From Shimia abyssi (lineage in GTDB: Bacteria; Pseudomonadota; Alphaproteobacteria; Rhodobacterales; Rhodobacteraceae): 64,000 nt of DNA. Below, piece after piece: positions 37,799 to 46,964 of the stretch. The notes under the pieces were generated by a model that was given only the letters and a program-made list of their open reading frames with translations, was not told the DNA's origin and searched no databases. The translations under genes and the position numbers were made by a program. Numbering within the stretch: position 1 is the first letter of the stretch; each line of letters starts with the position of its first letter. The DNA is taken from NCBI RefSeq assembly GCF_003014475.1, contig NZ_PYGJ01000001.1:248001-312000 (forward strand), read 5' to 3'.

Positions 37799-38578
37799 CT
37801 AGCCCCACAAAGGCGGGCGTTTGTCAAAAAACGCATCAATCCCCTCGCGCGCTTCTTCACCTTCCCAGCAGGCCACCAGTTCTCCAATCGTGTGATCAAT
37901 CACCGCGTCATCAATGCGCGGCCCCAACTTTCGCGCCAATGCTTTGGCGCGTGCCACCGCCTTGGGGGCAACCGACAGATACGGGGCTATTTCGCGTTCC
38001 ACCGCCGTGTCCAGCGCCTCTGCCGGAACCGCGCGCGCCAGAATATCCAAAGACACAGCCTCCTCCGCCTCAAACAAGCGCGCCGACATAAACACACGCC
38101 GCGCTTTGCCCTCGCCCATCCGCGCCAGGACATAAGGCCCAATTGTCGCCGGGATCAGCCCTAGCCTGGTCTCGGTCAGGCCCAGCTTGGCCCCAGCCAC
38201 ACCTATCGCCACATCACAGACACAAGCCATGCCGACACCGCCCCCAAAGGCGTTGCCCTGCACCTTGCCAATCAGCGGCTTGGGCATGGTGTTCAGCGCC
38301 ATCAGCATCTCGGCCAGCTTGCGCGCCTCGCGCCCGCGCGCGACGGGTGCCATGTCGCGCTGTGCCTTCATCCACGCCAGATCGCCCCCTGCACAAAACG
38401 ACTTCCCGGCTCCGGTCAAAACCACAACCCGCACCGCGTCATCCGTGCCCAGCTGATGCGCGGCGCTGGTCAGCTCTTCCAGCATCTGTGCCGACATGGC
38501 ATTATGTTTATCCGGTCGGTTCAACATAAGCGTCGCCACACCGCGCGCATCTGTTCCAACCGTGATTGTCTCAAACAT
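37799..38578 (-). CDS. Enoyl-CoA hydratase family, probable methylglutaconyl-CoA hydratase
   Basis: The 259-residue crotonase has the oxyanion-hole segments SFCAGGDLAWMK and GNAFGGGVGMACVCD. The GGDLAWMK form and the place after mccA and mvaB fit LiuC-type 3-methylglutaconyl-CoA hydratase, which makes HMG-CoA in leucine breakdown. GGGGGAG four bases before the ATG at 38578 sets the start; 38593 is not needed. Other crotonase activities cannot be fully excluded. Confidence 0.85.
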   Translation of the reverse strand: MFETITVGTDARGVATLMLNRPDKHNAMSAQMLEELTSAAHQLGTDDAVRVVVLTGAGKSFCAGGDLAWMKAQRDMAPVARGREARKLAEMLMALNTMPKPLIGKVQGNAFGGGVGMACVCDVAIGVAGAKLGLTETRLGLIPATIGPYVLARMGEGKARRVFMSARLFEAEEAVSLDILARAVPAEALDTAVEREIAPYLSVAPKAVARAKALARKLGPRIDDAVIDHTIGELVACWEGEEAREGIDAFFDKRPPLWG

Positions 38579-38589
38579 CTCGCTCCCCC

Positions 38590-39456
38590 TCACCCGCGCA
38601 TCGCGCGCGCCATCTCGGCCGCTTCGCTCAGAATGGCAGTGTCCAAACCCGTCTCATAACCCAGCGCGCGCAATCTCTGCTCAACCGCCTCGGTCGCCAC
38701 ATTGCCCGCCGCCCCCGGCGCATAAGGGCAGCCCCCAAGCCCCCCAACGGCGGCATCAAACACCCGCAGCCCCTTGTCTAACGAAACCTCGATATTGGCC
38801 AAAGCCCGCCCTGCCGTGTCATGATAATGCCCGGCGAGCATGTCCGCTGGCACCTCGTTCAGCACAGCCTCCAACATGGCACCAATCGTCTCTGGTGTGC
38901 CCTGCCCAATCGTGTCCCCCAGCGAAATCTCATACACGCCCGCATCACGCAAATGGGCGGCCACCTCGGCGACCTTTTGGGGCGGCGTCGGCCCATCATA
39001 GGGACAGTCCGTCACACAAGATATATAGCCGCGCACTGGCAGATTGGCCTCTTTCGCAGACTCAACCACCGGGGCAAACCGCTCAAGGCTCTCGGCAATG
39101 CTCGCGTTGATATTGGCTTTGGAAAACCCTTCCGAAGCGGATCCAAAGATTGCGATCTCGTCGGCCTGCGCCATCACTGCACGCGAAAACCCCTGCATGT
39201 TCGGGGTTAGTGCTGCATAAGACACCCCCGGCGCACGCGCGATATTGGCCAGCACCTGCGCGCTGTCAGCCATTTGCGGCACCCATTTCGGGCTGACAAA
39301 GCTCGCAACCTCGATCCGGCGAAACCCAGCGCGGCTCAGGCAATCGACCAGCGCGATCTTTTCCTCGGTCGGGATCGCGCGGTTTTCGTTTTGTAACCCG
39401 TCGCGCGGGCCCATCTCGAATATCTCGACATATTCCCCCACCTCAGGCGTCCTCAT
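38590..39456 (-). CDS. Hydroxymethylglutaryl-CoA lyase
   Basis: The 288-residue protein splits HMG-CoA to acetyl-CoA and acetoacetate, the last step of leucine degradation. The TIM-barrel motifs EMGPRDGLQNE, ASFVSPKWVPQMAD and the signature GGLGGCPYAPGAAGN with the catalytic Cys are present, as is the metal-binding HYHDTAG. The ATG at 39456 overlaps the mccA stop by 14 bases; the exact start is uncertain because no strong ribosome binding site is visible. Known symbols are mvaB or liuE. Confidence 0.95.
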   Translation of the reverse strand: MRTPEVGEYVEIFEMGPRDGLQNENRAIPTEEKIALVDCLSRAGFRRIEVASFVSPKWVPQMADSAQVLANIARAPGVSYAALTPNMQGFSRAVMAQADEIAIFGSASEGFSKANINASIAESLERFAPVVESAKEANLPVRGYISCVTDCPYDGPTPPQKVAEVAAHLRDAGVYEISLGDTIGQGTPETIGAMLEAVLNEVPADMLAGHYHDTAGRALANIEVSLDKGLRVFDAAVGGLGGCPYAPGAAGNVATEAVEQRLRALGYETGLDTAILSEAAEMARAMRG

Positions 39457-41380
39457 CTTCCAGCCGCACCAGCGGCGCGCCGTCTTCAACTTGTGCACCA
39501 GCCACAGCCAGCACCTCGGCGACCACCCCGTCGCGCGCGGCCAGCAAAGAATGTTCCATCTTCATCGCCTCAAGAATCGCCAACCGATCACCTGAAACCA
39601 CCGCCTGACCAGCCTCGGCAAACACCGCCTTGACCAATCCCGGCATCGGCGCGGTGATCACATTGCCCACCGCTCCTGCCTCTTCTTCGCGCTCCAGCGG
39701 ATCAATCACGTGGAACACGTACCCGTTGCTCCAGAAAACCGTCAGCTCTTGGGCATCCCGTGTCCACGTCGCACCAACCTTGGCCTCGTCAATCCAAAGC
39801 GTCGCGCCATCCCAGCGCAGATCATGCTGCGTGCCGTCCAGCGCAACCTGATAGCGCCCAGCGCCAAGAACCGTCACCCTTGCCTCAATCTGATCCCCCT
39901 GATGCACCATGGTGATCGCATGAGTCAGCGGCGACCAAAGGCTGAAACCACTTTGCACACCATCAAGCAAACCCATCGCCGCCACCGCTGCAACCGAACG
40001 CGATTTGGTACAGGCTACCGGCGCTTCGGCCAGCCCCTCCAGATGGCGCGCAATCAGCCCGGTATCTACGTCACCCCGCACAAAATCCGGCTGCGCCGAA
40101 AGACGGGCAAGGAACGAAATGTTCGTGACAGTCCCCGCAACTTCGGTCTTGCGCAACGCGGTCTCCAGCTGGCGCAAAGCGGCGGCGCGCGAGGGCCTGT
40201 GCACCACCAGCTTGGCAATCATTGGATCATACCAGGGGCTTATCGTATCACCCGCCCGCACACCGCTATCGGCCCGCGCGCCTTCGGGAAATTGCAGATG
40301 ACTTAATGTACCCGTCGCAGGTAAAAATCCCTTAGGCACATCCTCTGCATATATCCGCGCCTCAAACGCGTGCCCGCTGATCCCCAGCGCCTCCTGGCTG
40401 ACGGGCAGATCCTCGCCCGCCGCCACGCGTAGCTGCCATTCCACCAAATCCACCCCGGTGATCGCTTCGGTCACTGGGTGCTCCACCTGTAGACGCGTGT
40501 TCATCTCCATGAACCAGAACCCGTCAGGTTGAAGCCCGTCCGAGCCATCAACGATAAACTCCACCGTGCCCGCACCCTTATAGCCGATTGCCTCGGCCGC
40601 ACGAACACCCGCCGCGCCCATGGCCTCGCGCATTTCTGGCGTCATCCCCGGCGCGGGCGCTTCTTCGATTACCTTCTGATGGCGCCGTTGCAGTGAGCAG
40701 TCCCGCTCAAACAAATGTACCGCACGCCTGCCATCGCCAAACACTTGCACTTCGATATGGCGCGGCTGGGTGACGTATTTCTCGATCAACACATCAGGAT
40801 TGCCAAAGGCCGTGGTCGCCTCGCCCTGCGCACTGGCCAGCGCATCCGCAAAGTCCTCAGCCCGCTCAACAAGCCGCATCCCCTTGCCGCCGCCACCCGC
40901 AACCGCCTTGATCAGAACCGGATAGCCAATTTCAACCGCGCGTTCCGCCAGAAACGCCGCGCCCTGCTCAGCCCCGTGATAGCCCGGTACAACAGGAACG
41001 CCCGCGTCTTCCATCAACACCTTGGCCGCATCTTTCAGCCCCATCTTGCGGATCGCATCCGCAGACGGGCCAATAAATGCCAATCCAGCGGCCTCAACCG
41101 CGTCAACAAACTCCGGGTTCTCACTTAGAAACCCATAGCCCGGATGGATCGCCTGCGCGCCTGTGTCCAAGGCAGCCTGAATGATCAAATCGCCCCTGAG
41201 GTAGCTTTCCGCCGGTGCCGCGCTGCCGATATGCACGGCCTGCGTCGCCATGGCGACATGTTTTGCATTGGCATCAGCGTCGGAATACACCGCCACGGTT
41301 TTTACGCCCAGTTTATGGGCGGTCTCCATAACCCGGCAGGCAATTTCGCCACGGTTGGCGATCAGGATTTTAGTGAACAT
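39443..41380 (-). CDS. Methylcrotonoyl-CoA carboxylase, biotin-carrying alpha subunit
   Basis: The 645-residue protein combines biotin carboxylase (residues 1 to about 450, with ATP-grasp motif GGGGKGMR) and a C-terminal biotinyl domain with LEAMKMEH (biotin Lys about K607). With the beta subunit at 41803-43410 it carboxylates 3-methylcrotonyl-CoA. The ATG at 41380 has AAGGA eight bases upstream; the frame to 41491 reads through an intergenic repeat and is rejected. Context in a leucine operon separates it from acetyl- or propionyl-CoA carboxylases. Symbols used elsewhere: mccA, liuD. Confidence 0.93.
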   Translation of the reverse strand: MFTKILIANRGEIACRVMETAHKLGVKTVAVYSDADANAKHVAMATQAVHIGSAAPAESYLRGDLIIQAALDTGAQAIHPGYGFLSENPEFVDAVEAAGLAFIGPSADAIRKMGLKDAAKVLMEDAGVPVVPGYHGAEQGAAFLAERAVEIGYPVLIKAVAGGGGKGMRLVERAEDFADALASAQGEATTAFGNPDVLIEKYVTQPRHIEVQVFGDGRRAVHLFERDCSLQRRHQKVIEEAPAPGMTPEMREAMGAAGVRAAEAIGYKGAGTVEFIVDGSDGLQPDGFWFMEMNTRLQVEHPVTEAITGVDLVEWQLRVAAGEDLPVSQEALGISGHAFEARIYAEDVPKGFLPATGTLSHLQFPEGARADSGVRAGDTISPWYDPMIAKLVVHRPSRAAALRQLETALRKTEVAGTVTNISFLARLSAQPDFVRGDVDTGLIARHLEGLAEAPVACTKSRSVAAVAAMGLLDGVQSGFSLWSPLTHAITMVHQGDQIEARVTVLGAGRYQVALDGTQHDLRWDGATLWIDEAKVGATWTRDAQELTVFWSNGYVFHVIDPLEREEEAGAVGNVITAPMPGLVKAVFAEAGQAVVSGDRLAILEAMKMEHSLLAARDGVVAEVLAVAGAQVEDGAPLVRLEDEDA

Positions 41381-41405
41381 CTGTTTATCCTTGTATCTGG
41401 CAAGA

Positions 41406-41453
41406 CCGGGGGCCAGCCCCCGGACCCCCGGGATATTTTGGGCGAAAGGAAGG
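41406..41453 (+). repeat. Dispersed hairpin repeat within the leucine operon
   Basis: CCGGGGGC and GCCCCCGG form a perfect 8-bp stem with a two-base loop, followed by CCCCCGGGATATTTTGGGCG and AAAGGAAG. It fills the 123-base gap between the 41504 gene and mccA. Other copies: 16496, 45521 and 55102. Confidence 0.7.
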
Positions 41454-41503
41454 CTCTGGCCCTCTGATGTGACGCTGTTCTGAGTTCCCAAAACCCGAAT
41501 GCA

Positions 41504-41803
41504 TCATCGCCCCTCTGCTGCAATCCACGTGCCATGCACATGATCAAGGTCCAGCGAACTCCGATCCAGATCGGTCAGAATGGCGCCGTATCCTGAAGTC
41601 GGTTGACCCGTCAAACAAGACCGGTCGGAAATGGTTTTGCCATCGGTTGAGTTTTTACCCAACTCAATGATCTTTGCTGTTTGACCAGCAACTGAAACCT
41701 GCATTCCGACTTCGGGTGTTCCCTCAACTTGGTTCAAATGCAAAACCACGCCTTTGTCGGGAATATGCCAGATGTCTTCAATTTTACCTTTGAAGCCGCT
41801 CAT
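41504..41803 (-). CDS. Small protein with an EF-Tu domain-2-like barrel, in the leucine operon
   Basis: The 99-residue product begins SGFKGKIEDIWHIPDKGVV after the initiator Met and continues VGMQVSVAGQTAKIIELGKN. This is the pattern of the translation-factor beta-barrel (domain 2 of EF-Tu and relatives), without a GTPase domain. The ATG overlaps the mccB stop as TGATG. Its part in leucine catabolism is unknown. Confidence 0.65.
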   Translation of the reverse strand: MSGFKGKIEDIWHIPDKGVVLHLNQVEGTPEVGMQVSVAGQTAKIIELGKNSTDGKTISDRSCLTGQPTSGYGAILTDLDRSSLDLDHVHGTWIAAEGR

Positions 41804-43410
41804 CACATCCTGAACACGCCAAAACGTGTCTCCTCGATTGGCGCATTCAACGCGGCACTCAGGCTCAAATACAGAACATCACGCGTTTTGCGCGGGTCGA
41901 CTATTCCGTCATCCCACAGCCGAGCAGAGGCATAGAGCGGATGGCTTTGTTCTTCGAACATGTCCAGCGTTGGTTGCTTGAACGCCGCTTCTTCTTCGGC
42001 TGACCACGTGCCGCCCTGCCGCTCGATCCCGTCGCGTTTCACAGTGGCCAGCACGCCTGCGGCCTGCTCTCCGCCCATGACCGAAATCCGGCTATTGGGC
42101 CAGCTCCACAGGAACCGCGGCGAATAGGCACGCCCGGCCATGCCATAGTTTCCAGCCCCAAACGAGCCACCCACCAGCATGGTGATCTTGGGCACCTTGG
42201 TGGTTGCCACCGCTGTCACCATCTTGGCGCCGTGCCGCGCTATACCTTCGGCTTCGTATTTTTGCCCAACCATGAACCCGGTAATATTTTGCAGAAACAC
42301 CAGTGGGATACCACGCTGCGAACACAGCTCAATGAAATGCGCGCCCTTGGACGCGCTTTCGCTATAAAGCACGCCGTTGTTGGCGATAATGCCCACCGGA
42401 CAGCCTTTGACATGGGCAAAGCCGCACACCAGCGTCTCGCCAAATCGCCGCTTGAACTCGTCAAAGCGCGAGCCATCCACCACCCGCGCAATCACCTCGC
42501 GAATGTCATAAGGTGTGCGCAAGCCCCCCGGCACCACGCCCAAAATCTCTTCGGGATCATAAGCCGGGTCTTCGGGGCTGGCCCAATCCACTGTCTGCGG
42601 CTTCCTGCGGTTCAGATGGCTGACGGCCTGACGCGCCAGCGCCAGCGCATGGGCATCATCATCCGCCAGATAATCCGCCACGCCCGACAGGCGCGTGTGC
42701 ACATCACCGCCCCCCAGATTCTCAGCACTCACCACCTCGCCTGTCGCCGCTTTGACCAGCGGCGGCCCCGCAAGGAAAATGGTGCCCTGTTCCTTGACGA
42801 TAATGGTCACATCCGACATCGCCGGTACATAGGCCCCACCCGCCGTACACGACCCCATGACCACAGCGATCTGGGGAATGCCCTTGGCGCTCATATTGGC
42901 CTGATTGTAGAAAATCCGCCCAAAGTGGTCGCGATCCGGAAACACCTCATCCTGTTGCGGCAGGTTCGCGCCGCCACTGTCCACCAAATAGACGCAAGGC
43001 AGGTCGTTTGCCTCGGCGATTTCCTGGGCGCGCAGGTGTTTTTTGACGGTCATCGGGTAATATGTGCCGCCCTTCACAGTGGCGTCATTGCACACCACCA
43101 TGACCTCTTGGCCGTGCACTTGGCCGATCCCCGCCACCGCCCCCGCTGCGGGTGCGGCCCCGTCATACATGCCATGTGCCGCCGTCGCGCCCACCTCAAG
43201 GAACGGCGACCCCGGATCAAGCAACCCGGCCACCCGGTCGCGCGGCAACATCTTGCCCCGGCTAAGGTGGCGCGCCCGCGACCGCTCCCCCCCGCCCTGC
43301 GCCGCCGCGTCTGCTGCTGCACGTACGGTCTCGATCATCGCCAGATGCGCGGCGCGATTGGCTGCAAAATCCTCTGAGCCGGTCAGCACTTTGGACTGTA
43401 TCTTCGTCAT
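41803..43410 (-). CDS. Methylcrotonoyl-CoA carboxylase, carboxyltransferase beta subunit
   Basis: The 535-residue protein has the carboxyltransferase fold in two halves with [35 protein letters not shown] and later [18 protein letters not shown], all typical of MCC beta rather than propionyl-CoA carboxylase. It pairs with the alpha subunit at 39443. The start overlaps the 43407 gene (ATGA). Symbols used elsewhere: mccB, liuB. Confidence 0.95.
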   Translation of the reverse strand: MTKIQSKVLTGSEDFAANRAAHLAMIETVRAAADAAAQGGGERSRARHLSRGKMLPRDRVAGLLDPGSPFLEVGATAAHGMYDGAAPAAGAVAGIGQVHGQEVMVVCNDATVKGGTYYPMTVKKHLRAQEIAEANDLPCVYLVDSGGANLPQQDEVFPDRDHFGRIFYNQANMSAKGIPQIAVVMGSCTAGGAYVPAMSDVTIIVKEQGTIFLAGPPLVKAATGEVVSAENLGGGDVHTRLSGVADYLADDDAHALALARQAVSHLNRRKPQTVDWASPEDPAYDPEEILGVVPGGLRTPYDIREVIARVVDGSRFDEFKRRFGETLVCGFAHVKGCPVGIIANNGVLYSESASKGAHFIELCSQRGIPLVFLQNITGFMVGQKYEAEGIARHGAKMVTAVATTKVPKITMLVGGSFGAGNYGMAGRAYSPRFLWSWPNSRISVMGGEQAAGVLATVKRDGIERQGGTWSAEEEAAFKQPTLDMFEEQSHPLYASARLWDDGIVDPRKTRDVLYLSLSAALNAPIEETRFGVFRM

Positions 43411-43727
43411 GTTTTCAAACCCTCATCCGCACAGGCCATATCGCCCCCATGCACAAACCGCCCCAGACGGTTCACATTGTATTCCCGATATCGCCCCAAC
43501 GCGCAGCTGCCACAAATAACCGTGATCCAAACACCGTTTCCCGGCACCGCATAACACTCTTCCAATTGCGCACCGCTATCTTCAAACTCGGCCGCATAGC
43601 GCGCGCTGTAATGCTCAATGACTTGCGTCTCGGTCATTGTTACGGCAACCCACCCCATCCGAAATGCAAATACACTGACCGCAAGCAAGACAGCGCCAAA
43701 GGGAAGCCAAAGAACCCACCTCTTCAC
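43407..43727 (-). CDS. Small membrane-anchored protein of unknown function in the leucine operon
   Basis: The 106-residue frame opens with GTG and a signal-anchor helix ([21 protein letters not shown]), then a soluble domain with four Cys ([17 protein letters not shown] and DMACAD). Its stop overlaps the mccB start. I do not recognise the family. The Cys spacing could allow disulfides or metal binding in the periplasm. Confidence 0.65.
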   Translation of the reverse strand: MKRWVLWLPFGAVLLAVSVFAFRMGWVAVTMTETQVIEHYSARYAAEFEDSGAQLEECYAVPGNGVWITVICGSCALGRYREYNVNRLGRFVHGGDMACADEGLKT

Positions 43728-43757
43728 GACATCGCCCCAGTTCGCGCGAACTCCACG

Positions 43758-44252
43758 TCAATTCTCCTGCGCCGCTTCCAGATACAGCGCCTGTTTCGCA
43801 GTCAACGACATGTGGCAGGACACAGTGGCCGGCCCGCCGCCAGTGCCCCCGCCCCAAAGCGCGCGCTCATAATCACAAGTCGCATCCCGATACCCGATCC
43901 ACGCCCGCTGCATATCTCGCAGTGCGTCCGCCTGACTTGGCGCAGATGATCCCAGCTCCCGCATTTCCGCATCAATCTTGCGCGCACCGCTCTGGACAAC
44001 GCCATAGGCGGCATTCAGCCGTCCATCCCAATAGACACGCTCCTGCTCCAGACACCCCGACATACCAACGGTCGTAGATCCGTCTGTCGTGGCTTCCATG
44101 CAGGCATTGGCCGACTCTCCGGCACAGAATGACACATCGACCAAATGGCCAAACTCGACCATGCACGCCTCGGTCGCGGCAGGCGAAAACACCAGCTCCT
44201 GCGCCGCGAGCGCCGACGCGCTCAGACACACCAACAGGGTTACGCCGCGCAT
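43758..44252 (-). CDS. LprI/DUF1311-family exported protein
   Basis: The 164-residue protein has a signal peptide (residues about 1-17, ending LAAQ) and the DUF1311 block LRDMQRAWIGYRDATCDYE with paired Cys. Relatives include the lysozyme inhibitor LprI, although most members are uncharacterised. The ATG overlaps the ivd stop as TGATG; a second ATG one codon earlier is equally possible. Being in the leucine operon is unexpected. Confidence 0.8.
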   Translation of the reverse strand: MRGVTLLVCLSASALAAQELVFSPAATEACMVEFGHLVDVSFCAGESANACMEATTDGSTTVGMSGCLEQERVYWDGRLNAAYGVVQSGARKIDAEMRELGSSAPSQADALRDMQRAWIGYRDATCDYERALWGGGTGGGPATVSCHMSLTAKQALYLEAAQEN

Positions 44253-45415
44253 CATACCTGCGCCGCCATCAGTTCGCGCCCGATCAGCATCCGTCGGATC
44301 TCGCTTGTACCTGCACCAATCTCCATCAGCTTAGCATCACGGAAAATCCGCCCGACAGGGTTGTCGCTCAGATACCCGGCCCCGCCAAAGGCCTGCACCG
44401 CCTGATGCGCAACCTTCATCGCTTCTTCCGAGGCATAAAGACAACACGCCGCCGCATCCTGCCGCGTGATCCGGCCCGCGTCACAGGCCTTGGCACATTC
44501 GTACACATAAGCCCGCGCCGAATTCATCGCCGTGTACATATCCGCGATCTTACCCTGCATCAGCTGGAAATTCCCGATGCTCTGCCCAAACTGCTTGCGC
44601 TCAACCATATAGGGCATCACCTCGTCCAGACAGGCCGCCATAATCCCGGTGCCAATCCCGGCCAGAACCACGCGCTCGTAATCCAACCCGGACATCAGCA
44701 CCGCAACCCCGCGCCCCTCTTCGCCCAGCACGTTTTCAAACGGTACTTCGCAATCCTCAAAAATCAGCTCAGCCGTGTTTGACCCCCGCATCCCCAGCTT
44801 GTCGAAATGTGGACCGGTCGAAAAACCTACCATCTCTTTCTCAATCAAAAACGCCGTGATCCCGCGTGGCCCCGCATCCGGGTCGGTCTTGGCATAAACC
44901 ACCAGCGTATCCGCATCCGGACCGTTGGTGATCCAATACTTATTGCCGTTCAGAATATAGCGATCATTCCGCTTCTCCGCGCGCAGCTTCATGCTCACCA
45001 CGTCCGATCCCGCACTCGGCTCTGACATCGCCAAGGCCCCCACATGCTCGCCCGAAATCAGGCGCGGCAGATACTTGGCCTTCTGCGCCTCAGTGCCATT
45101 CAGCTTGATCTGGTTCACACACAGGTTGGAATGCGCGCCATAGCTCAGCGACACCGACGCACTCGCCCGCGCAATCTCCTCCACCGCAATCACATGGGCG
45201 AGATAGGACATCCCCGCCCCGCCATATTCTTCAGGTGTCGTAATCCCCAACAGGCCCAAATCGCCAAACTCGCGCCACAACGGAGTGGGAAACTCATTGG
45301 TCTGATCCACCTCGGCAGCGATCGGCTTGATCCGCTCCTGAGCAAACCGATGCACCATTTCGCGCATGGCGTTAACGTCTTCGCCTAGATCGAACTCCAT
45401 CGTGTGCATGAACAT
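44252..45415 (-). CDS. ivd: Isovaleryl-CoA dehydrogenase
   Basis: The 387-residue acyl-CoA dehydrogenase oxidises isovaleryl-CoA to 3-methylcrotonyl-CoA with FAD. It has the signatures [16 protein letters not shown] and the C-terminal [23 protein letters not shown] with [16 protein letters not shown]. The catalytic Glu of the IVD type is expected in the helix around [12 protein letters not shown], which is present. The ATG at 45415 has GGAGGT seven bases upstream. It is the first gene of the leucine operon; an inverted repeat at 45436-45449 lies just upstream. Confidence 0.94.
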   Translation of the reverse strand: MFMHTMEFDLGEDVNAMREMVHRFAQERIKPIAAEVDQTNEFPTPLWREFGDLGLLGITTPEEYGGAGMSYLAHVIAVEEIARASASVSLSYGAHSNLCVNQIKLNGTEAQKAKYLPRLISGEHVGALAMSEPSAGSDVVSMKLRAEKRNDRYILNGNKYWITNGPDADTLVVYAKTDPDAGPRGITAFLIEKEMVGFSTGPHFDKLGMRGSNTAELIFEDCEVPFENVLGEEGRGVAVLMSGLDYERVVLAGIGTGIMAACLDEVMPYMVERKQFGQSIGNFQLMQGKIADMYTAMNSARAYVYECAKACDAGRITRQDAAACCLYASEEAMKVAHQAVQAFGGAGYLSDNPVGRIFRDAKLMEIGAGTSEIRRMLIGRELMAAQV

Positions 45416-45435
45416 GCGCGCCACCTCCAATTTAT

Positions 45436-45449
45436 TGAACGCTCGTTCA
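45436..45449. promoter_or_regulatory. Candidate TetR-type operator upstream of ivd
   Basis: TGAACG-CT-CGTTCA is a clean inverted repeat with 6-bp arms, 21 bases upstream of the ivd start codon. TetR-family repressors of fatty-acid and branched-chain catabolism often use sites of this shape. No regulator gene is adjacent. Confidence 0.55.
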
Positions 45450-45520
45450 TTAAATAGCCAAAACAGCGATTCCCTTCAAGAGCTTTCACAAACCCTCGCC
45501 ACTCATGCGCCAAAACCGCA

Positions 45521-45581
45521 TTCATCTTGCCGGAAATACTTCGGGGGGATCGCCGCTTGCGGCGATGGGGGCAGCGCCCCC
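45521..45581 (-). repeat. Dispersed hairpin repeat upstream of ivd
   Basis: The inverted core (TTCATCTTGCCGGAAATACT) is followed by two perfect hairpins: ATCGCCGC-TT-GCGGCGAT (45549-45566) and GGGGGC-AGC-GCCCCC (45567-45581). It separates the DegT gene from ivd on the same strand and may stop transcription or stabilise the DegT message end. Confidence 0.7.
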
Positions 45582-45594
45582 TAATGTTGCGATC

Positions 45595-46800
45595 TTAACC
45601 CGCTTGCCACACTGCGCCCACCTCGGCGCGAATGATCCGCGCAATCAATGCGCAATCCTCAAGCGAAAACGTTAGTGGTATACGCATATCAACAACCCCG
45701 TTCAGCACTCGGTCGCTCGCTGGCATCGCCACGCTGGGGGCATAGCGCCAGCTGTCATAGCGCGATGTATACCCGGCGGGCTCGGCACCGCCAAACCACT
45801 TCAGCTCCACACCCCGCGCCGCACAACGCGCCAGCACCTCGCCAATCTTGGCCGTATCCCAATCTAATAACAAAAACTGGATGGACGACCCGACATAGGC
45901 TTCGTCACTCTCGCGCTCGACAATTCGCAGGCCCGGCGTGCCACGCAAACCCTCTTCCAATACGCCATACCGCGCATTCCACGCCTCAACCTGGTCCTTC
46001 AACCGCGCCAATTGCGGACGCAGGATCGCCGCGCGCAGATGATCCATCCGCCCAGACATGTTCGGGGTCTCATACTTGATCGACGCAAACACCTCAGGTT
46101 CAGGTACGGCCAAATGCCGATCAAACATCATATAAGACCCCGACAACATCACCGTTCGCGCCATCAGCTCCGCATCATCCGAGATCAGCAAACCACCTTC
46201 ACCTGAATTCACATGCTTATAGGTCTGTGTCGAATAACACGCCATCACGCCGAACCGCCCCGACGGCACCCCGCGCCACGCTGCCCCCATCGTGTGCGCG
46301 CAATCCTCGATCACGCGCACCACATGCGCATCACACAGCTGCATCAGCGCCTCCATATCGCAAATATGCCCGCGCATATGGCTCAGCATCAGAACATCAG
46401 CCTGATCTGCCTTGGCCGCCAGATCCTCCAGATCAATCACCAGTGCCTCGGTGACGCCGACAAACACCGGCACCGCGCCCACGCTGGCAATCGCACCGGG
46501 CACCGGGGCCAGCGTAAAGGCGTTGGTCAACACCTTGTCGCCGGGTTTCACCCCCAATGCGCGCAGCGCACAGCTCATCGCATACCCGCCCGAGGCCACC
46601 GCCAGACAGTATTTCGCACCCACGCTCTGTGCAAATTCCTGCTCCAACAACGCCACGTCGCCTGCTTCGCCGGATGCCACATTGTAGCGGTGCAGCCGCC
46701 CTGATCGCATCACCTCAACCGCCGCCGCGATGGCGTCTTCCGGGATTGGCCCCTGCTGAGTGAAATTACCCGTAAATTTGCCGGTAAAACCTTCGACCAT
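45595..46800 (-). CDS. DegT/DnrJ/EryC1/StrS-family PLP aminotransferase
   Basis: The 401-residue protein has the fold-type I features of this family: VIEDCAHTMGAAW before the PLP region and STQTYKHVNSGEGG with the Schiff-base Lys. Family members aminate sugars or other small oxo compounds. No sugar nucleotide genes are adjacent, so the substrate is unknown. It is divergent from the MmgE/PrpD gene. Confidence 0.85.
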   Translation of the reverse strand: MVEGFTGKFTGNFTQQGPIPEDAIAAAVEVMRSGRLHRYNVASGEAGDVALLEQEFAQSVGAKYCLAVASGGYAMSCALRALGVKPGDKVLTNAFTLAPVPGAIASVGAVPVFVGVTEALVIDLEDLAAKADQADVLMLSHMRGHICDMEALMQLCDAHVVRVIEDCAHTMGAAWRGVPSGRFGVMACYSTQTYKHVNSGEGGLLISDDAELMARTVMLSGSYMMFDRHLAVPEPEVFASIKYETPNMSGRMDHLRAAILRPQLARLKDQVEAWNARYGVLEEGLRGTPGLRIVERESDEAYVGSSIQFLLLDWDTAKIGEVLARCAARGVELKWFGGAEPAGYTSRYDSWRYAPSVAMPASDRVLNGVVDMRIPLTFSLEDCALIARIIRAEVGAVWQAG

Positions 46801-46964
46801 CGCTCCGCAACTCTCATTAACTCAATTGCTTCAGCTTTACGCCAGCCCACCCCCGCCGTCCACAACCATGCGAACCTGTTCCCTTTGCGACGCGTTTTCG
46901 TCGCCTTTTCCCCATTCTCGACCTCTCCACCGGTTAGGCTGGTCACATCACCGGAGGAGCCCCA

